The notes beneath the pieces are model-generated. The model was not told the DNA's origin and did no database searches. It worked only from the letters and a program-made list of their open reading frames with translations. Below are positions 27,593-37,433 of a stretch of 52,200 nucleotides of DNA, piece after piece (position 1 is the stretch's first letter; each line of letters begins with the position of its first letter). The DNA is from Candidatus Yonathbacteria bacterium RIFCSPLOWO2_01_FULL_47_33b (lineage in GTDB: Bacteria; Patescibacteriota; Minisyncoccia; Phycocordibacterales; UBA1550). Location: contig MHUW01000019.1 in NCBI GenBank assembly GCA_001823575.1, positions 1-52,200 on the forward strand, in the 5' to 3' direction. The position numbers and the translations under genes were made by a program.

Positions 27593-27901
27593 TTAGTACA
27601 ACTTGTTTTTCAAACTAATCACATAGTCAAGGTCTTTGTGTGTGAGTTTTTGTGTCTTTTTTATAATTGCATGCAAGATAATCGCTTCTTCATTTTTAAA
27701 AATAAAGAATATTCTTATATTATTTACCCCAATTACCCGTAATTCAAATATACCAGCAGAAATATTTTTTGTATGCGGGTAGCGAATCGTGTGACCATAT
27801 TTTTCCAAAAGACCGATTGATTTATTGATTTTCCCTACAGAAATATCATCAAGACTAAAAAGAAAATCGTACATCTCCGAGAAAAGGAAATTAATCTTCA
27901 T
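27593..27901 (-). CDS. RelE/HigB-like toxin
   Basis: 102 aa; FELRVIGVNNIRIFFIFKNEEAIILHAIIKKTQKL. Confidence 0.8.
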   Translation of the reverse strand: MKINFLFSEMYDFLFSLDDISVGKINKSIGLLEKYGHTIRYPHTKNISAGIFELRVIGVNNIRIFFIFKNEEAIILHAIIKKTQKLTHKDLDYVISLKNKLY

Positions 27902-28464
27902 ATCTGTGAGCTCACCATGCGCTGTTTTGAACGATTTGACAAGAATTTGTAAGTGAGAGAAATAAGATTTGCTATGAATAAAAACCCCGTTACGTACAAA
28001 CTAAACACTATATATCCTAACCCTCCAAGAAGTATCCCTAAACCGCCAACCCCCTCCACCACACCAGCCAATCCTACTAATAAAAGGAACACTAAAAAAA
28101 TAACTACCAATACTGCTCCTATTTTTTTAAAAAGAAGGGCAACCCTTTTAAGATAATCCTCATAAGATAGAGCCTCTTTAATTTTTTGTTTTACAATAAC
28201 TTCTTGCATTTGATTTAATTCCTCTGCTGAAATATATCGGGGTGATATTTTCTTAACTAACAAAAAACAGAGTAAAAATACTAATGAAAAAATTATTGAG
28301 ATGACGCCAGGAACGGCAAATAAAACAAAAATGTCATTGTTTAATAACCAAAAAATAATGGCTGCTACCAGTGAAAGAACCCCTACTACAATAAAAAATA
28401 CTGATAAAAATTTCAGAAAGGATTGCACGTAGTATGCTATTTTCTTCCCTATCATATTATTCAT
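27898..28464 (-). CDS. Hypothetical integral membrane protein
   Basis: 188 aa, four hydrophobic stretches; overlaps both neighbouring genes. Confidence 0.6.
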   Translation of the reverse strand: MNNMIGKKIAYYVQSFLKFLSVFFIVVGVLSLVAAIIFWLLNNDIFVLFAVPGVISIIFSLVFLLCFLLVKKISPRYISAEELNQMQEVIVKQKIKEALSYEDYLKRVALLFKKIGAVLVVIFLVFLLLVGLAGVVEGVGGLGILLGGLGYIVFSLYVTGFLFIANLISLTYKFLSNRSKQRMVSSQI

Positions 28465-29326
28465 GCTCGCTCATGATTTGTCCGCCCAGGGTGCGGAGCT
28501 CGACCATGGCGTTTGCGCCTTGTTCTTTATTGGGTGGGTTGCCGTGCCATTTGTAGTCACGCTGGAACATCTCGACCCCCTTGCCCGGAATCGTGTGCGC
28601 GATGATGACTGAGGGCTTTTCAAAAATTGCGCGGGCTTGGTCAACAGCATCAACGATTGATTCCATGTTGTGGCCATCTATCTCGAGCACGTGCCAGCCG
28701 AAAGCAGCCAACTTGAGGGCGAGGGGCTCGAGGGGCATTATGTTTTCCGTAAAGCCGTCAATCTGAATATTGTTGCGGTCGACGATAGCGACAAGGTTGT
28801 GGAGTTTTTCTTTTCCGGCAAGCATTGCTGCCTCCCACACCTGCCCCTCGTTGAGCTCACCATCACCAAGGAAACAATACACCGTTCTATTTGAGTTGTG
28901 CCCGCGGTCGAGGCGGTCAACGAGTGCCATACCGACTGCTTGCGAAAGTCCTTGTCCGAGGGGTCCTGAACTTGTTTCGAGCATAGGTAACCATTCACGA
29001 TGTGGATGACCCTGCAAACGCGAGCCAAACTTACGAAGTGTTTTTAATTCTTCGACGGGGAAATACCCGGCATGTGCCATCACCGCGTAGAGCACGGGGC
29101 AAATGTGGCCATTAGAAAGTACTACACGGTCGCGCTCCTCCCAGGTGGGATTCTTAGGGTCTTGTTTGAGAATATGAAAATAGAAAGCAGTAAAAATATC
29201 TGCCATGCCGAGCGGCCCCGCCGTGTGCCCGCTCTTTGCCTCGACCAGCGACTCGACAATCGACGTGCGAATCTCGAGCGCCTTTTCTTCAAGGAATTTT
29301 GTTTTATCGTCGTGAAGGTGTGCCAT
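28457..29326 (-). CDS. Transketolase, N-terminal subunit
   Basis: GDGELNEGQVWEAAMLAGKEKLHNLVAIVDRNNIQIDG ThPP-binding motif. Confidence 0.9.
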   Translation of the reverse strand: MAHLHDDKTKFLEEKALEIRTSIVESLVEAKSGHTAGPLGMADIFTAFYFHILKQDPKNPTWEERDRVVLSNGHICPVLYAVMAHAGYFPVEELKTLRKFGSRLQGHPHREWLPMLETSSGPLGQGLSQAVGMALVDRLDRGHNSNRTVYCFLGDGELNEGQVWEAAMLAGKEKLHNLVAIVDRNNIQIDGFTENIMPLEPLALKLAAFGWHVLEIDGHNMESIVDAVDQARAIFEKPSVIIAHTIPGKGVEMFQRDYKWHGNPPNKEQGANAMVELRTLGGQIMSEHE

Positions 29327-29342
29327 CGGGTTAGTTGTTTAG

Positions 29343-29370
29343 TTGTTAGCCACTAGCGGCTAGTGGCTAA
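29343..29370 (-). terminator. Hairpin between rpe and transketolase genes
   Basis: ttagccactag cgg ctagtggctaa, perfect 11-bp stem. Confidence 0.5.
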
Positions 29371-29379
29371 TCATTGTTC

Positions 29380-30063
29380 CTATTGTACCAAATCTTTTAA
29401 CTTCATGACAGCCTCGCGCACGTCCCCACTCTCGAGTATTGCCGAGCCGGAAACCAGACGTGTCGCACCAGCCTCGACAAGGCGCTTTGCGGTCTCGAAA
29501 TTGACCGCACCATCAACGCTGATAGAAAGTTTTGGGCGCAATGCGCGAATAGCACGAATGTGCTCAAGGACACGTTCGTCAAAAGCTTCCCCCTGAAAAC
29601 CAATACGCGCGATACCCATACACTGAATGAACTCCACGCGGTCGAGATATGGCTCGATGGCAGATATCGGCGTCGTGGTGTTGATGGCAAGGCCAAGCGA
29701 GACCAAACTCGGTACCGCAGAGCGAATGATCTCAAACTCCTGCATAGACTCCACATGCACAATAATGCGCCGTGCGCCTGCCGCAACCCACTTGGCAACC
29801 CATGCCTCAGGGTCCCCTATCATGAGGTCGACTTCAAAATCAAGATCCTCCCAATGAGGCATACCCTGCTCCTCCTTAACGATTGCATCAAAAAAAGAAT
29901 CGTGAGGGTACGGCCAGGTGCGACTCGGCACAAATTTGCCGTCCATGATGTCGAGCTGTACCAAGGGTACGACACCAACAAAGAGACCCATCGTCCCCGA
30001 AAGGTCGTTGTAGTCGCGTGGCATAATAGCAGGAATAATTTCAATCATAAGATTAAGCGTCAA
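29380..30063 (-). CDS. rpe: Ribulose-phosphate 3-epimerase
   Basis: LDIMDGKFVPSRTW, DGAVNFETAKRLVEAGATRLVSGSAI. Confidence 0.85.
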   Translation of the reverse strand: MTLNLMIEIIPAIMPRDYNDLSGTMGLFVGVVPLVQLDIMDGKFVPSRTWPYPHDSFFDAIVKEEQGMPHWEDLDFEVDLMIGDPEAWVAKWVAAGARRIIVHVESMQEFEIIRSAVPSLVSLGLAINTTTPISAIEPYLDRVEFIQCMGIARIGFQGEAFDERVLEHIRAIRALRPKLSISVDGAVNFETAKRLVEAGATRLVSGSAILESGDVREAVMKLKDLVQ

Positions 30064-30493
30064 TTTCCCCTATACGTCGAGCATGTTTTTCATCGCTACT
30101 AAAAGGTGTTTCGAGCCATAGACGTACTGCTTCTCGTGCTTCATCCTCATCAACAAAGCGTGCGCCGAGAGAGAGAATGTTTGCATCGTTATGCTCACGC
30201 GAGAGAACAACGATATCAAAAGGTCCGCCGTAGTACACTGCTGCGCGCACCCCAGGAACACGGTTGGCACACATCGCCTCTCCTTGCCCTGACCCACCAA
30301 GAATGATACCGCGCGACTCTGGGTTCAGTGCAACCGCCTCGGCAACTGGCCGAATAAAATCTGGATAATCATCGAGCGCCTCGAACGAACGCGCGCCCAT
30401 ATCCTCCACTTCATGCCCAAGCTCTTTCAAAAACGGCACGAGTGCCTCTTTGAGCTCAAACCCTGCGTGATCGGTGCCGATATAGATTTTCAT
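30053..30493 (-). CDS. rpiB: Ribose-5-phosphate isomerase B (RpiB/LacAB family)
   Basis: IGTDHAGFELKEAL, GGSGQGEAMCANRVPGVRAAVY. Confidence 0.9.
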   Translation of the reverse strand: MKIYIGTDHAGFELKEALVPFLKELGHEVEDMGARSFEALDDYPDFIRPVAEAVALNPESRGIILGGSGQGEAMCANRVPGVRAAVYYGGPFDIVVLSREHNDANILSLGARFVDEDEAREAVRLWLETPFSSDEKHARRIGEIDA

Positions 30494-30496
30494 TGT

Positions 30497-31543
30497 TTAT
30501 TCAAGGAACCCTGCAACACGAACAACGTGCTGTACGAGGGTATTCGTGTAGCCCATTTCGTTATCGTACCATGACATTACTTTCACGAGATTGCCATCTA
30601 CAACGCGTGTTAGTTCAAGGTCTGCAATGGCGCCATAAAGTTGTCCGATAACATCAGACGATACAATAGGCTCATCTGTCACCGTAAAAATACCTTCCCA
30701 TCGTGGATCCTTTGCAGCATCACGGAGAATCTGATTTACTTCCTCTACTGAAGTGTTTCGCTTTGCAATAAAAGTAATGTCGGCAACAGAGCCCGCAACT
30801 ACCGGTACGCGCACCGCAATACCGTCAAACTTTCCTACAAGACTTGGCACTGCCTCGGTCACGGCAATGGCCGCACCCGTTGAACCGGGAACCATATTTT
30901 GCGCTGCGGCGCGTCCTCCACGAAAATCCTTACCGCCAGGGCCATCAACGATTTTTTGCGTACCTGTGTATGCATGTGTCGTATTCAAAATCGCCTTCTC
31001 AATACCAATCGTCTCATTTAAAATGCAGATAAGTGGTGATGCAGCGTTCGTGGTACATGAAGCATTCGAGGAAATCTGAGCAGTAGCGAGCTTTTCGTCA
31101 TTGATACCCATAAGCACCGTGACGCCCGTGATACCTGGCGCATCCTCTCCTTTCACTGGTGCAGTAATGACCACGCGCTTTGCACCAGCATCCAGATGTA
31201 CTTTTGATTTTTCGTAGCTTGTATAAAAACCAGTAGACTCAACAACTACATCGATATCATACTTGCCCCAAGGGAGCTTGGTTGCATCTTTTTCCTGTAC
31301 GAGGATTACCTTTTCTCCGTCAACGATAAAGCCTGGCTCCACACCATCAGATGCCGGCACGACCGTCACATCAAAATCAGCCTTGCCGTACGCGGTATCG
31401 TACTTGAGGAGGTACGCCATGTTCTCAGGATCACCAAGGTCATTCACCGCCACAATCTCAAGTTCGGGTCGCGTGCGTGCGAGTTTATAAAACGCGCGTC
31501 CAATGCGCCCAAATCCGTTAATAGCTACGCGTACTTTTTTCAT
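30497..31543 (-). CDS. gap: Glyceraldehyde-3-phosphate dehydrogenase
   Basis: MKKVRVAINGFGRIGRAFYK; SSNASCTTNAASPL; WYDNEMGYTNTLVQ. Confidence 0.95.
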   Translation of the reverse strand: MKKVRVAINGFGRIGRAFYKLARTRPELEIVAVNDLGDPENMAYLLKYDTAYGKADFDVTVVPASDGVEPGFIVDGEKVILVQEKDATKLPWGKYDIDVVVESTGFYTSYEKSKVHLDAGAKRVVITAPVKGEDAPGITGVTVLMGINDEKLATAQISSNASCTTNAASPLICILNETIGIEKAILNTTHAYTGTQKIVDGPGGKDFRGGRAAAQNMVPGSTGAAIAVTEAVPSLVGKFDGIAVRVPVVAGSVADITFIAKRNTSVEEVNQILRDAAKDPRWEGIFTVTDEPIVSSDVIGQLYGAIADLELTRVVDGNLVKVMSWYDNEMGYTNTLVQHVVRVAGFLE

Positions 31544-31628
31544 AATGCTTTCCGTGGTTATCAATTAGTAAATGTGCGTATATTTTATCACAATTTAGTA
31601 AAAAACACGCAATTGCGTGTTTTTATCC

Positions 31629-31889
31629 CTATGAATATAGTTCGCTATGGCTGCCAATATCAACAAACTCGATATGCTCACTATCTATTTCTTCGAAAAC
31701 CGCGCGAATGTCGCCGGTAACATTGATACTTCTGCACCCGACCCATTTACCACCGAGTGCATGATTATTAAGCAATGAGTAATGTGGGTCTTTTATAAAC
31801 AAAGTAAGCCTTTCATAAAATTTTTCTTTTATCACTTCTGACTGTTTACGAAGCATCTTTTTAAACACACGACTGTAGGTAATGACCAT
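31629..31889 (-). CDS. RelE/YafQ-family toxin
   Basis: 86 aa; HALGGKWVGCRSINVTGDIRAVFEEI...VDIGSHSELY. Confidence 0.85.
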   Translation of the reverse strand: MVITYSRVFKKMLRKQSEVIKEKFYERLTLFIKDPHYSLLNNHALGGKWVGCRSINVTGDIRAVFEEIDSEHIEFVDIGSHSELYS

Positions 31890-31904
31890 AATTAAATGGG
31901 CAAA

Positions 31905-32183
31905 CTAGGAGCGAAGAGACTTTATCATGCTTTCAGCGTTATGGAATGGCCCAACAGACTTTCCTTGCGCACGTTCACAACGAGCAGACTCGATAGATTT
32001 CTTGAGTCTTGCTGACGGCTCCAAAACCGAAAACGAAACTGTTTTGCTTCGAGCTAAATTCTTTAGTGACGCATTGATAATCGCAGACAAAGAAAACCCA
32101 AGCTCATCAGCAACCTTTTGCGCCTCCTTTTTTACCTTAGGGTCTATTTTGATGTTAAGTACCGCTGTTTTCATATATGACAA
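31905..32183 (-). CDS. RelB/DinJ-family antitoxin
   Basis: 92 aa; TAVLNIKIDPKVKKEAQKVADELGFSLSAIINASLK. Confidence 0.85.
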   Translation of the reverse strand: MSYMKTAVLNIKIDPKVKKEAQKVADELGFSLSAIINASLKNLARSKTVSFSVLEPSARLKKSIESARCERAQGKSVGPFHNAESMIKSLRS

Positions 32184-32224
32184 AGTATATACTTTGTCAT
32201 TATTACTGTCAATCGCAATTACCT

Positions 32225-33637
32225 CTACCTTAACGCCTCTTCAAAGAGTGTTTTGAGGGTTGCGGGGTTTCCGGAACCTTTTGATGCTTTCATTCCCTGC
32301 CCTACAAAAAATTGCAGGAGTGCGACTTTGCCCGCCTTGTAGTCAGTAGCAACCGTAGGGTTCGCAGAAATTACCTCAGCGACGATAGCTTTCAGCGCAT
32401 CAACATCATTTTTCTGGATGAAGCCATTTTTTTCGGCAATGGTACGAGGTGCGCCACCTTCGGCATACATAATAGCAAGCGTGTCCTTTGCCCCACGCGA
32501 AGAGAGGTCGCCGAGTTTAATCATGGTTATGAGGTCCGCAAGGGTAAGGCCTGTTATTCCTCCGATGGTGCCGGTGTTTTTCATAAGCCCCACCAAATCA
32601 GAGGTGATGTAGTTTTCAATAAGTGCACTTGAAGGGCGGTCGCCACCTATCGCATTTACCGCATCTTCAAAAAGACCACCGATAAGTGCATCGGCAACAA
32701 ATGCCTCTGCATTCTCAGGCTTCACCCCAAACTCGCGCACCAACCGATGACGTTTTTCCCAAGGAAGCTCAGGCATCGTTGCCAATAGTGCTTCGTGTGA
32801 AAATTCAGGAATTTCGCTGATTTTTAATTTTGGTAAATCAGGGTCAGGGAAATAGCGATAATCGTGTGCACTTTCTTTTTTACGCTGTGAGAAGGTAACC
32901 TGTTTGGTTTCATCCCATCCGCGCGTTTCCTGTACAATCTCACCCGGACCGCCGTCGAGAATCTTTGTCATACGCTCTACCTCAAACGCAATGGCGCGTT
33001 CAACGGAACGGAATGAGTTCAAGTTTTTCACCTCAACTTTCGTGCCGAGGTCATCGGTCTTTGATATTGAAATATTCGCCTCGACACGCATCTCGCCTTT
33101 TTCCATATTCGCATCAGATACACCGAGCGTGCGAAGCAAGAGTTGCAACTCCCTTGCAAACGCACTCGCCTCTTCGGCGGTCTTGATGGTTGGTGTCGTC
33201 ACGAGCTCCATCAAGGGCACACCCGCGCGATTGTAGTCGACAAGACTTCCTGCGCTCCCCTCATGTGAAGAGCTTGCGGTATCCTCCTCAAGATGCACAC
33301 GCTCAAGAGCGATGCCATTTAAAACACCACCCGAAACAAGCGGGTATTTGTACTGACTGATCTGGTACCCCTTTGGGATGTCGGGGTAAAAATAATTCTT
33401 GCGATCAAACTCCGTAAAATCCGCGAGCTTGCTCCCGAGCGCTGTACCAACACGCAAAACATGCTTCACCGCCTCGCGGTTGATAACCGGCAATGTACCC
33501 GGGTGCGCCATACACACAGGACAAATATTCACATTCGGCTCTGCGTTAAAAGGGTCGTTCGCAGAATTGCAGAACATTTTTGTCTTTGTTTTCAGCTCGG
33601 CATGAACCTCCAGCCCAACCGTCAGTTTGTAACTCAT
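32225..33637 (-). CDS. gatB: Asp-tRNA(Asn)/Glu-tRNA(Gln) amidotransferase subunit B
   Basis: MSYKLTVGLEVHAELKTKTKMFC; FDRKNYFYPDIPKGYQISQ. Confidence 0.95.
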   Translation of the reverse strand: MSYKLTVGLEVHAELKTKTKMFCNSANDPFNAEPNVNICPVCMAHPGTLPVINREAVKHVLRVGTALGSKLADFTEFDRKNYFYPDIPKGYQISQYKYPLVSGGVLNGIALERVHLEEDTASSSHEGSAGSLVDYNRAGVPLMELVTTPTIKTAEEASAFARELQLLLRTLGVSDANMEKGEMRVEANISISKTDDLGTKVEVKNLNSFRSVERAIAFEVERMTKILDGGPGEIVQETRGWDETKQVTFSQRKKESAHDYRYFPDPDLPKLKISEIPEFSHEALLATMPELPWEKRHRLVREFGVKPENAEAFVADALIGGLFEDAVNAIGGDRPSSALIENYITSDLVGLMKNTGTIGGITGLTLADLITMIKLGDLSSRGAKDTLAIMYAEGGAPRTIAEKNGFIQKNDVDALKAIVAEVISANPTVATDYKAGKVALLQFFVGQGMKASKGSGNPATLKTLFEEALR

Positions 33638-33748
33638 ATAAAGGGGAGTATAGCACAGAAATATGAAGGTTTCAGCCCTCAAAAGAGCACTAAATAGCTA
33701 ACATTACAACACATCTGCCATCCGCGAAGGACGGTCCTTCGCAAGTTT

Positions 33749-34318
33749 CTATGCAGACAATTCAGAAAGGTACACGAAAAAATAACCGCCAATCCATAAC
33801 AGGGCAATAATGAGAGTGATCCACAACATAACCTGTTTAAGAGAAGGCTCGTTACTACCCTTCCATTTTAGGAACATTTTTGCTGTAAAATAATACGCTC
33901 CCATATAGACAAGCAGCCAGGTAGGTTGCTCGAAGAAATAATCTTTGCCGCTTACTTCGTAACGCGTGGTTGCGTCTTCAAAGTATCCAAAATAGGGTGA
34001 GTACGATATCCATACCTGCAATAAGGTAAAGTATATAAGACTCATAATTACCACTCTGTTCGGATTCTCTGCAGAAAGAATTTTCTTCCTCAATATCATT
34101 GATGATACGAGCATAGCAAAAAATCCAGCCACCGCAATAAGCCTTAATCCTTGCCAAAAATCAGCGAAGAAAAAGCCAAAAAAATTTCCAAAAGGAAGTC
34201 CTAGGAGTTGCAGAACCAGTGAAAAAACTAGAAAACTCACTATAAACAAGAAAAAGTGCTGGAACCCTACCCACACAGGAGAATCTTTACCTACTATCTC
34301 AGTATTTAATATTGCCAT
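33749..34318 (-). CDS. Hypothetical integral membrane protein
   Basis: 189 aa with multiple TM-like stretches. Confidence 0.55.
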   Translation of the reverse strand: MAILNTEIVGKDSPVWVGFQHFFLFIVSFLVFSLVLQLLGLPFGNFFGFFFADFWQGLRLIAVAGFFAMLVSSMILRKKILSAENPNRVVIMSLIYFTLLQVWISYSPYFGYFEDATTRYEVSGKDYFFEQPTWLLVYMGAYYFTAKMFLKWKGSNEPSLKQVMLWITLIIALLWIGGYFFVYLSELSA

Positions 34319-34414
34319 ATGTTAATTATACATCTTTGCGATCAAACCCCAAGGTCTGGTCTCACCTTGATTAAGCAAAACAATTTCATATGGGGATACC
34401 CTATATGAAAACCC

Positions 34415-35398
34415 TTAGGCTGCTGCTTTGAGAAGCTTCAGAAGTTCATCTTGGAATGACTTCATGACCTCGTCGTCAATAATCGAAATGGCAAACAATT
34501 GAGCAGTGTTGGGGTGTGCTTTTTTCATTGCCGCAGAAACTTCCTGCACGCGTTCGGGAGTTACCATATCGGTCTTGCTGAGAATAATGATTTCCTGTTT
34601 TTCTGCAAGCTCCTTGTCGTAGGCGGCGAGTTCTTTGCGTACCGTCTCATACACCGCGAGAGGATCTTCGTTTTCGAGGGACACTAAGTGCGCGAGCATC
34701 TTGGTGCGCTTCACATGACGGAGGAACTTATGACCGAGACCGCGACCTTCTGATGCACCTTCAATGAGCCCTGGAATGTCCGCAATAATAAAACCGAAAC
34801 ATTCACCGAGGTTTGGCTCGAGGGTGGTAAAGGCATAGTCGGCAGTCTTTGCGCTGGCGCGCGTGAGGGTGTTAAGCAAGCTTGATTTGCCAGCGTTGGG
34901 CAAACCAACGAGCCCGAGGTCAGCAACAATCTGAAGTTCGATTTCAAACTCTGCTTCAAAACCTTTCGTGCCAGGAATATGCTCCTTGGGCGAGCGGTTG
35001 ATTGAGGTTTTGAAATGCTCGTTGCCGTAGCCACCGCGACCACCCTTGAGGACCATTACTTTCTCCCCTTCTTTCAAAAGCGAAACTTCTTCGCCCGTAC
35101 GCATGTTGCGCACAATAGAACCGATAGGAAGATCGAGAATAAAATCATCACCGTTCTTGCCGTGAAGACTGTCGCTACCGCCGTCACCGCCACGCTCTGC
35201 GAAGAATTCTTTCTGATGGCGATATTTAATGAGAATATGCACGTCGCGAATAGCACGTACGTACACGTCTCCACCGTGACCACCGTCACCGCCCGAAGGA
35301 CCGGCAAATTCCTTGCCTTTTTCGTGCTTCCAACGCTCAACGCCGTTTCCGCCGTCGCCCGCTTTCATATAAATACTGAGTTCGTCGATAAATGCCAT
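34415..35398 (-). CDS. obgE: GTPase Obg/CgtA
   Basis: Gly-rich OBG fold; GLVGLPNAGKSSLLN; DIPGLIEGASEGRGLGHKFLRHVKRT. Confidence 0.95.
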   Translation of the reverse strand: MAFIDELSIYMKAGDGGNGVERWKHEKGKEFAGPSGGDGGHGGDVYVRAIRDVHILIKYRHQKEFFAERGGDGGSDSLHGKNGDDFILDLPIGSIVRNMRTGEEVSLLKEGEKVMVLKGGRGGYGNEHFKTSINRSPKEHIPGTKGFEAEFEIELQIVADLGLVGLPNAGKSSLLNTLTRASAKTADYAFTTLEPNLGECFGFIIADIPGLIEGASEGRGLGHKFLRHVKRTKMLAHLVSLENEDPLAVYETVRKELAAYDKELAEKQEIIILSKTDMVTPERVQEVSAAMKKAHPNTAQLFAISIIDDEVMKSFQDELLKLLKAAA

Positions 35399-35564
35399 AA
35401 AATAGTTAAAAGTCTTAAAGTCGAAAGTCTATAAAGTCACTCAAATTCATGAGCTTCCTGACTTAATTGAATAGAAATATAAAATAACACAAAAAACACT
35501 TCTTCGCAATCCCTGGATGGATTCAATGCACTTATTCCTGTATTCACTTTCGACTTTGCGGACT

Positions 35565-36470
35565 TTATAGACTTTCGACTGCGAGCTTCGCGAGCATTAA
35601 CGCTCCTTCTCTGGATCCAGCAACCGCAATGAAGCGCTTGTTGTGACAAAAGATTGCGTCGGGTACGCCTGAAGCGTCTGCGAGCTCTTGATCGCGCTTG
35701 CCTGCCCACGACACGGGGAGGTCTTTTCTATTTTTAAATGCATGCACATCACTGCGCACCGTCTCAACCTTCCACTTGCCGGTATTACCTCGGTCGGGTT
35801 TTACCACATAGAGTGGCTCTGATTTTGAACCAAGTGCCTCGTACCATGGATAGTGATCCTCGAGGACGATAATGCGTTTGTCTTCCGCTTTTTCGTATGC
35901 CTCTTCCGCACGGTGTTTCCCCTCTTCTTCGGCACATGCACGGACAATCTCGCGCGCAAGCATTTTCTTTGCCATTTCAAATGCCTCAAAAAAACCTTCG
36001 TCCTCGGTGCGGTCCTCGTTCCATGCAGGACGAAACGCACTAATCGCATCATGAATCAAAAGTGGCGCTACGGCACCAATAATCGAAAATGTTTCGATAC
36101 CATTGTCCCCCGCATCAATAGGCTGCACCAAGCGCTCGTCGAGCATGCGTGCGGCATATGCCGAGTGGGTCAAGCTTTCTCCGTATTCTTTCCACACGAG
36201 CCCAATTGATGAGTACGGAATGCCATTCTCGCGCACTCCGGCTCCGCCCATTTGATGATGGTCAAAACGCCCTATCTTTGGGTCGTATATACCTCCCACG
36301 TCCACCACATAGTCGCCCGTCGCCCAGACCTCGGGGTCGCGACTGCGTGCTATCTCTACGGCGCCGTCGTTCAAAAGAGCGAGTGTCGCGCACGCAAAAA
36401 CCTCATCAGTGTGGAAATTACCGCTGTGGGTTACTATCTTTTTCAAGTTTTTGGTGTTCTCGTCGTTCAT
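35565..36470 (-). CDS. MYG1-family (UPF0160) metal-dependent protein
   Basis: THSGNFHTDEVFACATLALL; GRFDHHQMGG; IDAGDNGIE. Confidence 0.85.
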   Translation of the reverse strand: MNDENTKNLKKIVTHSGNFHTDEVFACATLALLNDGAVEIARSRDPEVWATGDYVVDVGGIYDPKIGRFDHHQMGGAGVRENGIPYSSIGLVWKEYGESLTHSAYAARMLDERLVQPIDAGDNGIETFSIIGAVAPLLIHDAISAFRPAWNEDRTEDEGFFEAFEMAKKMLAREIVRACAEEEGKHRAEEAYEKAEDKRIIVLEDHYPWYEALGSKSEPLYVVKPDRGNTGKWKVETVRSDVHAFKNRKDLPVSWAGKRDQELADASGVPDAIFCHNKRFIAVAGSREGALMLAKLAVESL

Positions 36471-37043
36471 AATAAAGAGTCAAGAGCTTCTGAAGTAAAA
36501 TGAATGCTACCACGAAAACGACAATCAACAAAGCGAACCGCGATGCATTACGCGTAATATGAACCGCGGCATAACCAAAAAAGTGTCCCACGGCGAGGTA
36601 CAATGACACCCAAAGAATCGACGCAAAAAACTCTGCGCGCAAGAAAAGTTCAAACTTCACCTTGAGCACCCCCGACATAATAACCGTTGCGCGGTTTGCT
36701 CCATAAATGAATTTTGAAAAGAATATGGACTTGAACGGCCGTTCTCGAAAACGCGGCAAGAAATACGTAATGGCTCTCTCTGCCCAAGAAATCGTTCTCT
36801 GAGCAAAGGCTTTGTCTTTAAGTATCGAGCCGAGGTAGTACCACAGCACATTTCCCAGGACGACACCCAGGAGCGATATCCAAAATACGTCACCGACTCA
36901 AACGCCTCGAGGTTGGCGAGCATCCCCGCAATAATCAGAAAAATCTCCCCTTCAAGCAACATTGCCAAAAACAAAATAAAATACCCCGTGTAGCGGTGTA
37001 TTTCAACAAAAGAAATAATATGTTCGATGGTGAGGTTTTCCAT
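36418..37043 (-). pseudogene. DedA-family membrane protein, frameshifted
   Basis: N-terminus MENLTIEHIISFVEIHRYTGYFILFLAMLLEGEIFLIIAG in one frame; WISLLGVVLGNVLWYYLGSILKDKAF...KFIYGANRATVIMSGV in another; switch at T-run near 36882-36885. Confidence 0.8.
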
Positions 37044-37070
37044 AAAAAACACTGATGCGCACAAATGAAG

Positions 37071-37421
37071 CTATTCGTCGTCGCGGTCTTTCAAAAGGAA
37101 ACCGACAAGGACGCTCACTACGGACATTGCGAGGGCGCCCAAAAATGCTGCGGTAAAGTTTGCGACTTCAAATCCTTCCACAAAATTTCCGATACCCCAA
37201 AAGAGGAGGGCGTTCACCACGAACGAAAAAAGTCCAAGCGTGAGAATCGTTATAGGAAGAAGCACCATAAGGATGATTGGTCGCACGATGAGGTTCGCCA
37301 ACCCCCAAAAGAATGCAACGAGAAGCGCCGTACTAAACGAAGCGATAGCGATGCCCGGAATAAAGCTCGGGAGGGCAAGGAGGGCAAGGGCGACGATAAT
37401 CCATTTAGCAATGAGGCGCAT
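37071..37421 (-). CDS. Phage holin family 4-like membrane protein
   Basis: 116 aa; four hydrophobic helices, ANLIVRPIILMVLLPITILTLGLFSFVVNALLFW. Confidence 0.7.
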   Translation of the reverse strand: MRLIAKWIIVALALLALPSFIPGIAIASFSTALLVAFFWGLANLIVRPIILMVLLPITILTLGLFSFVVNALLFWGIGNFVEGFEVANFTAAFLGALAMSVVSVLVGFLLKDRDDE

Positions 37422-37433
37422 AGTTAGTATGTT

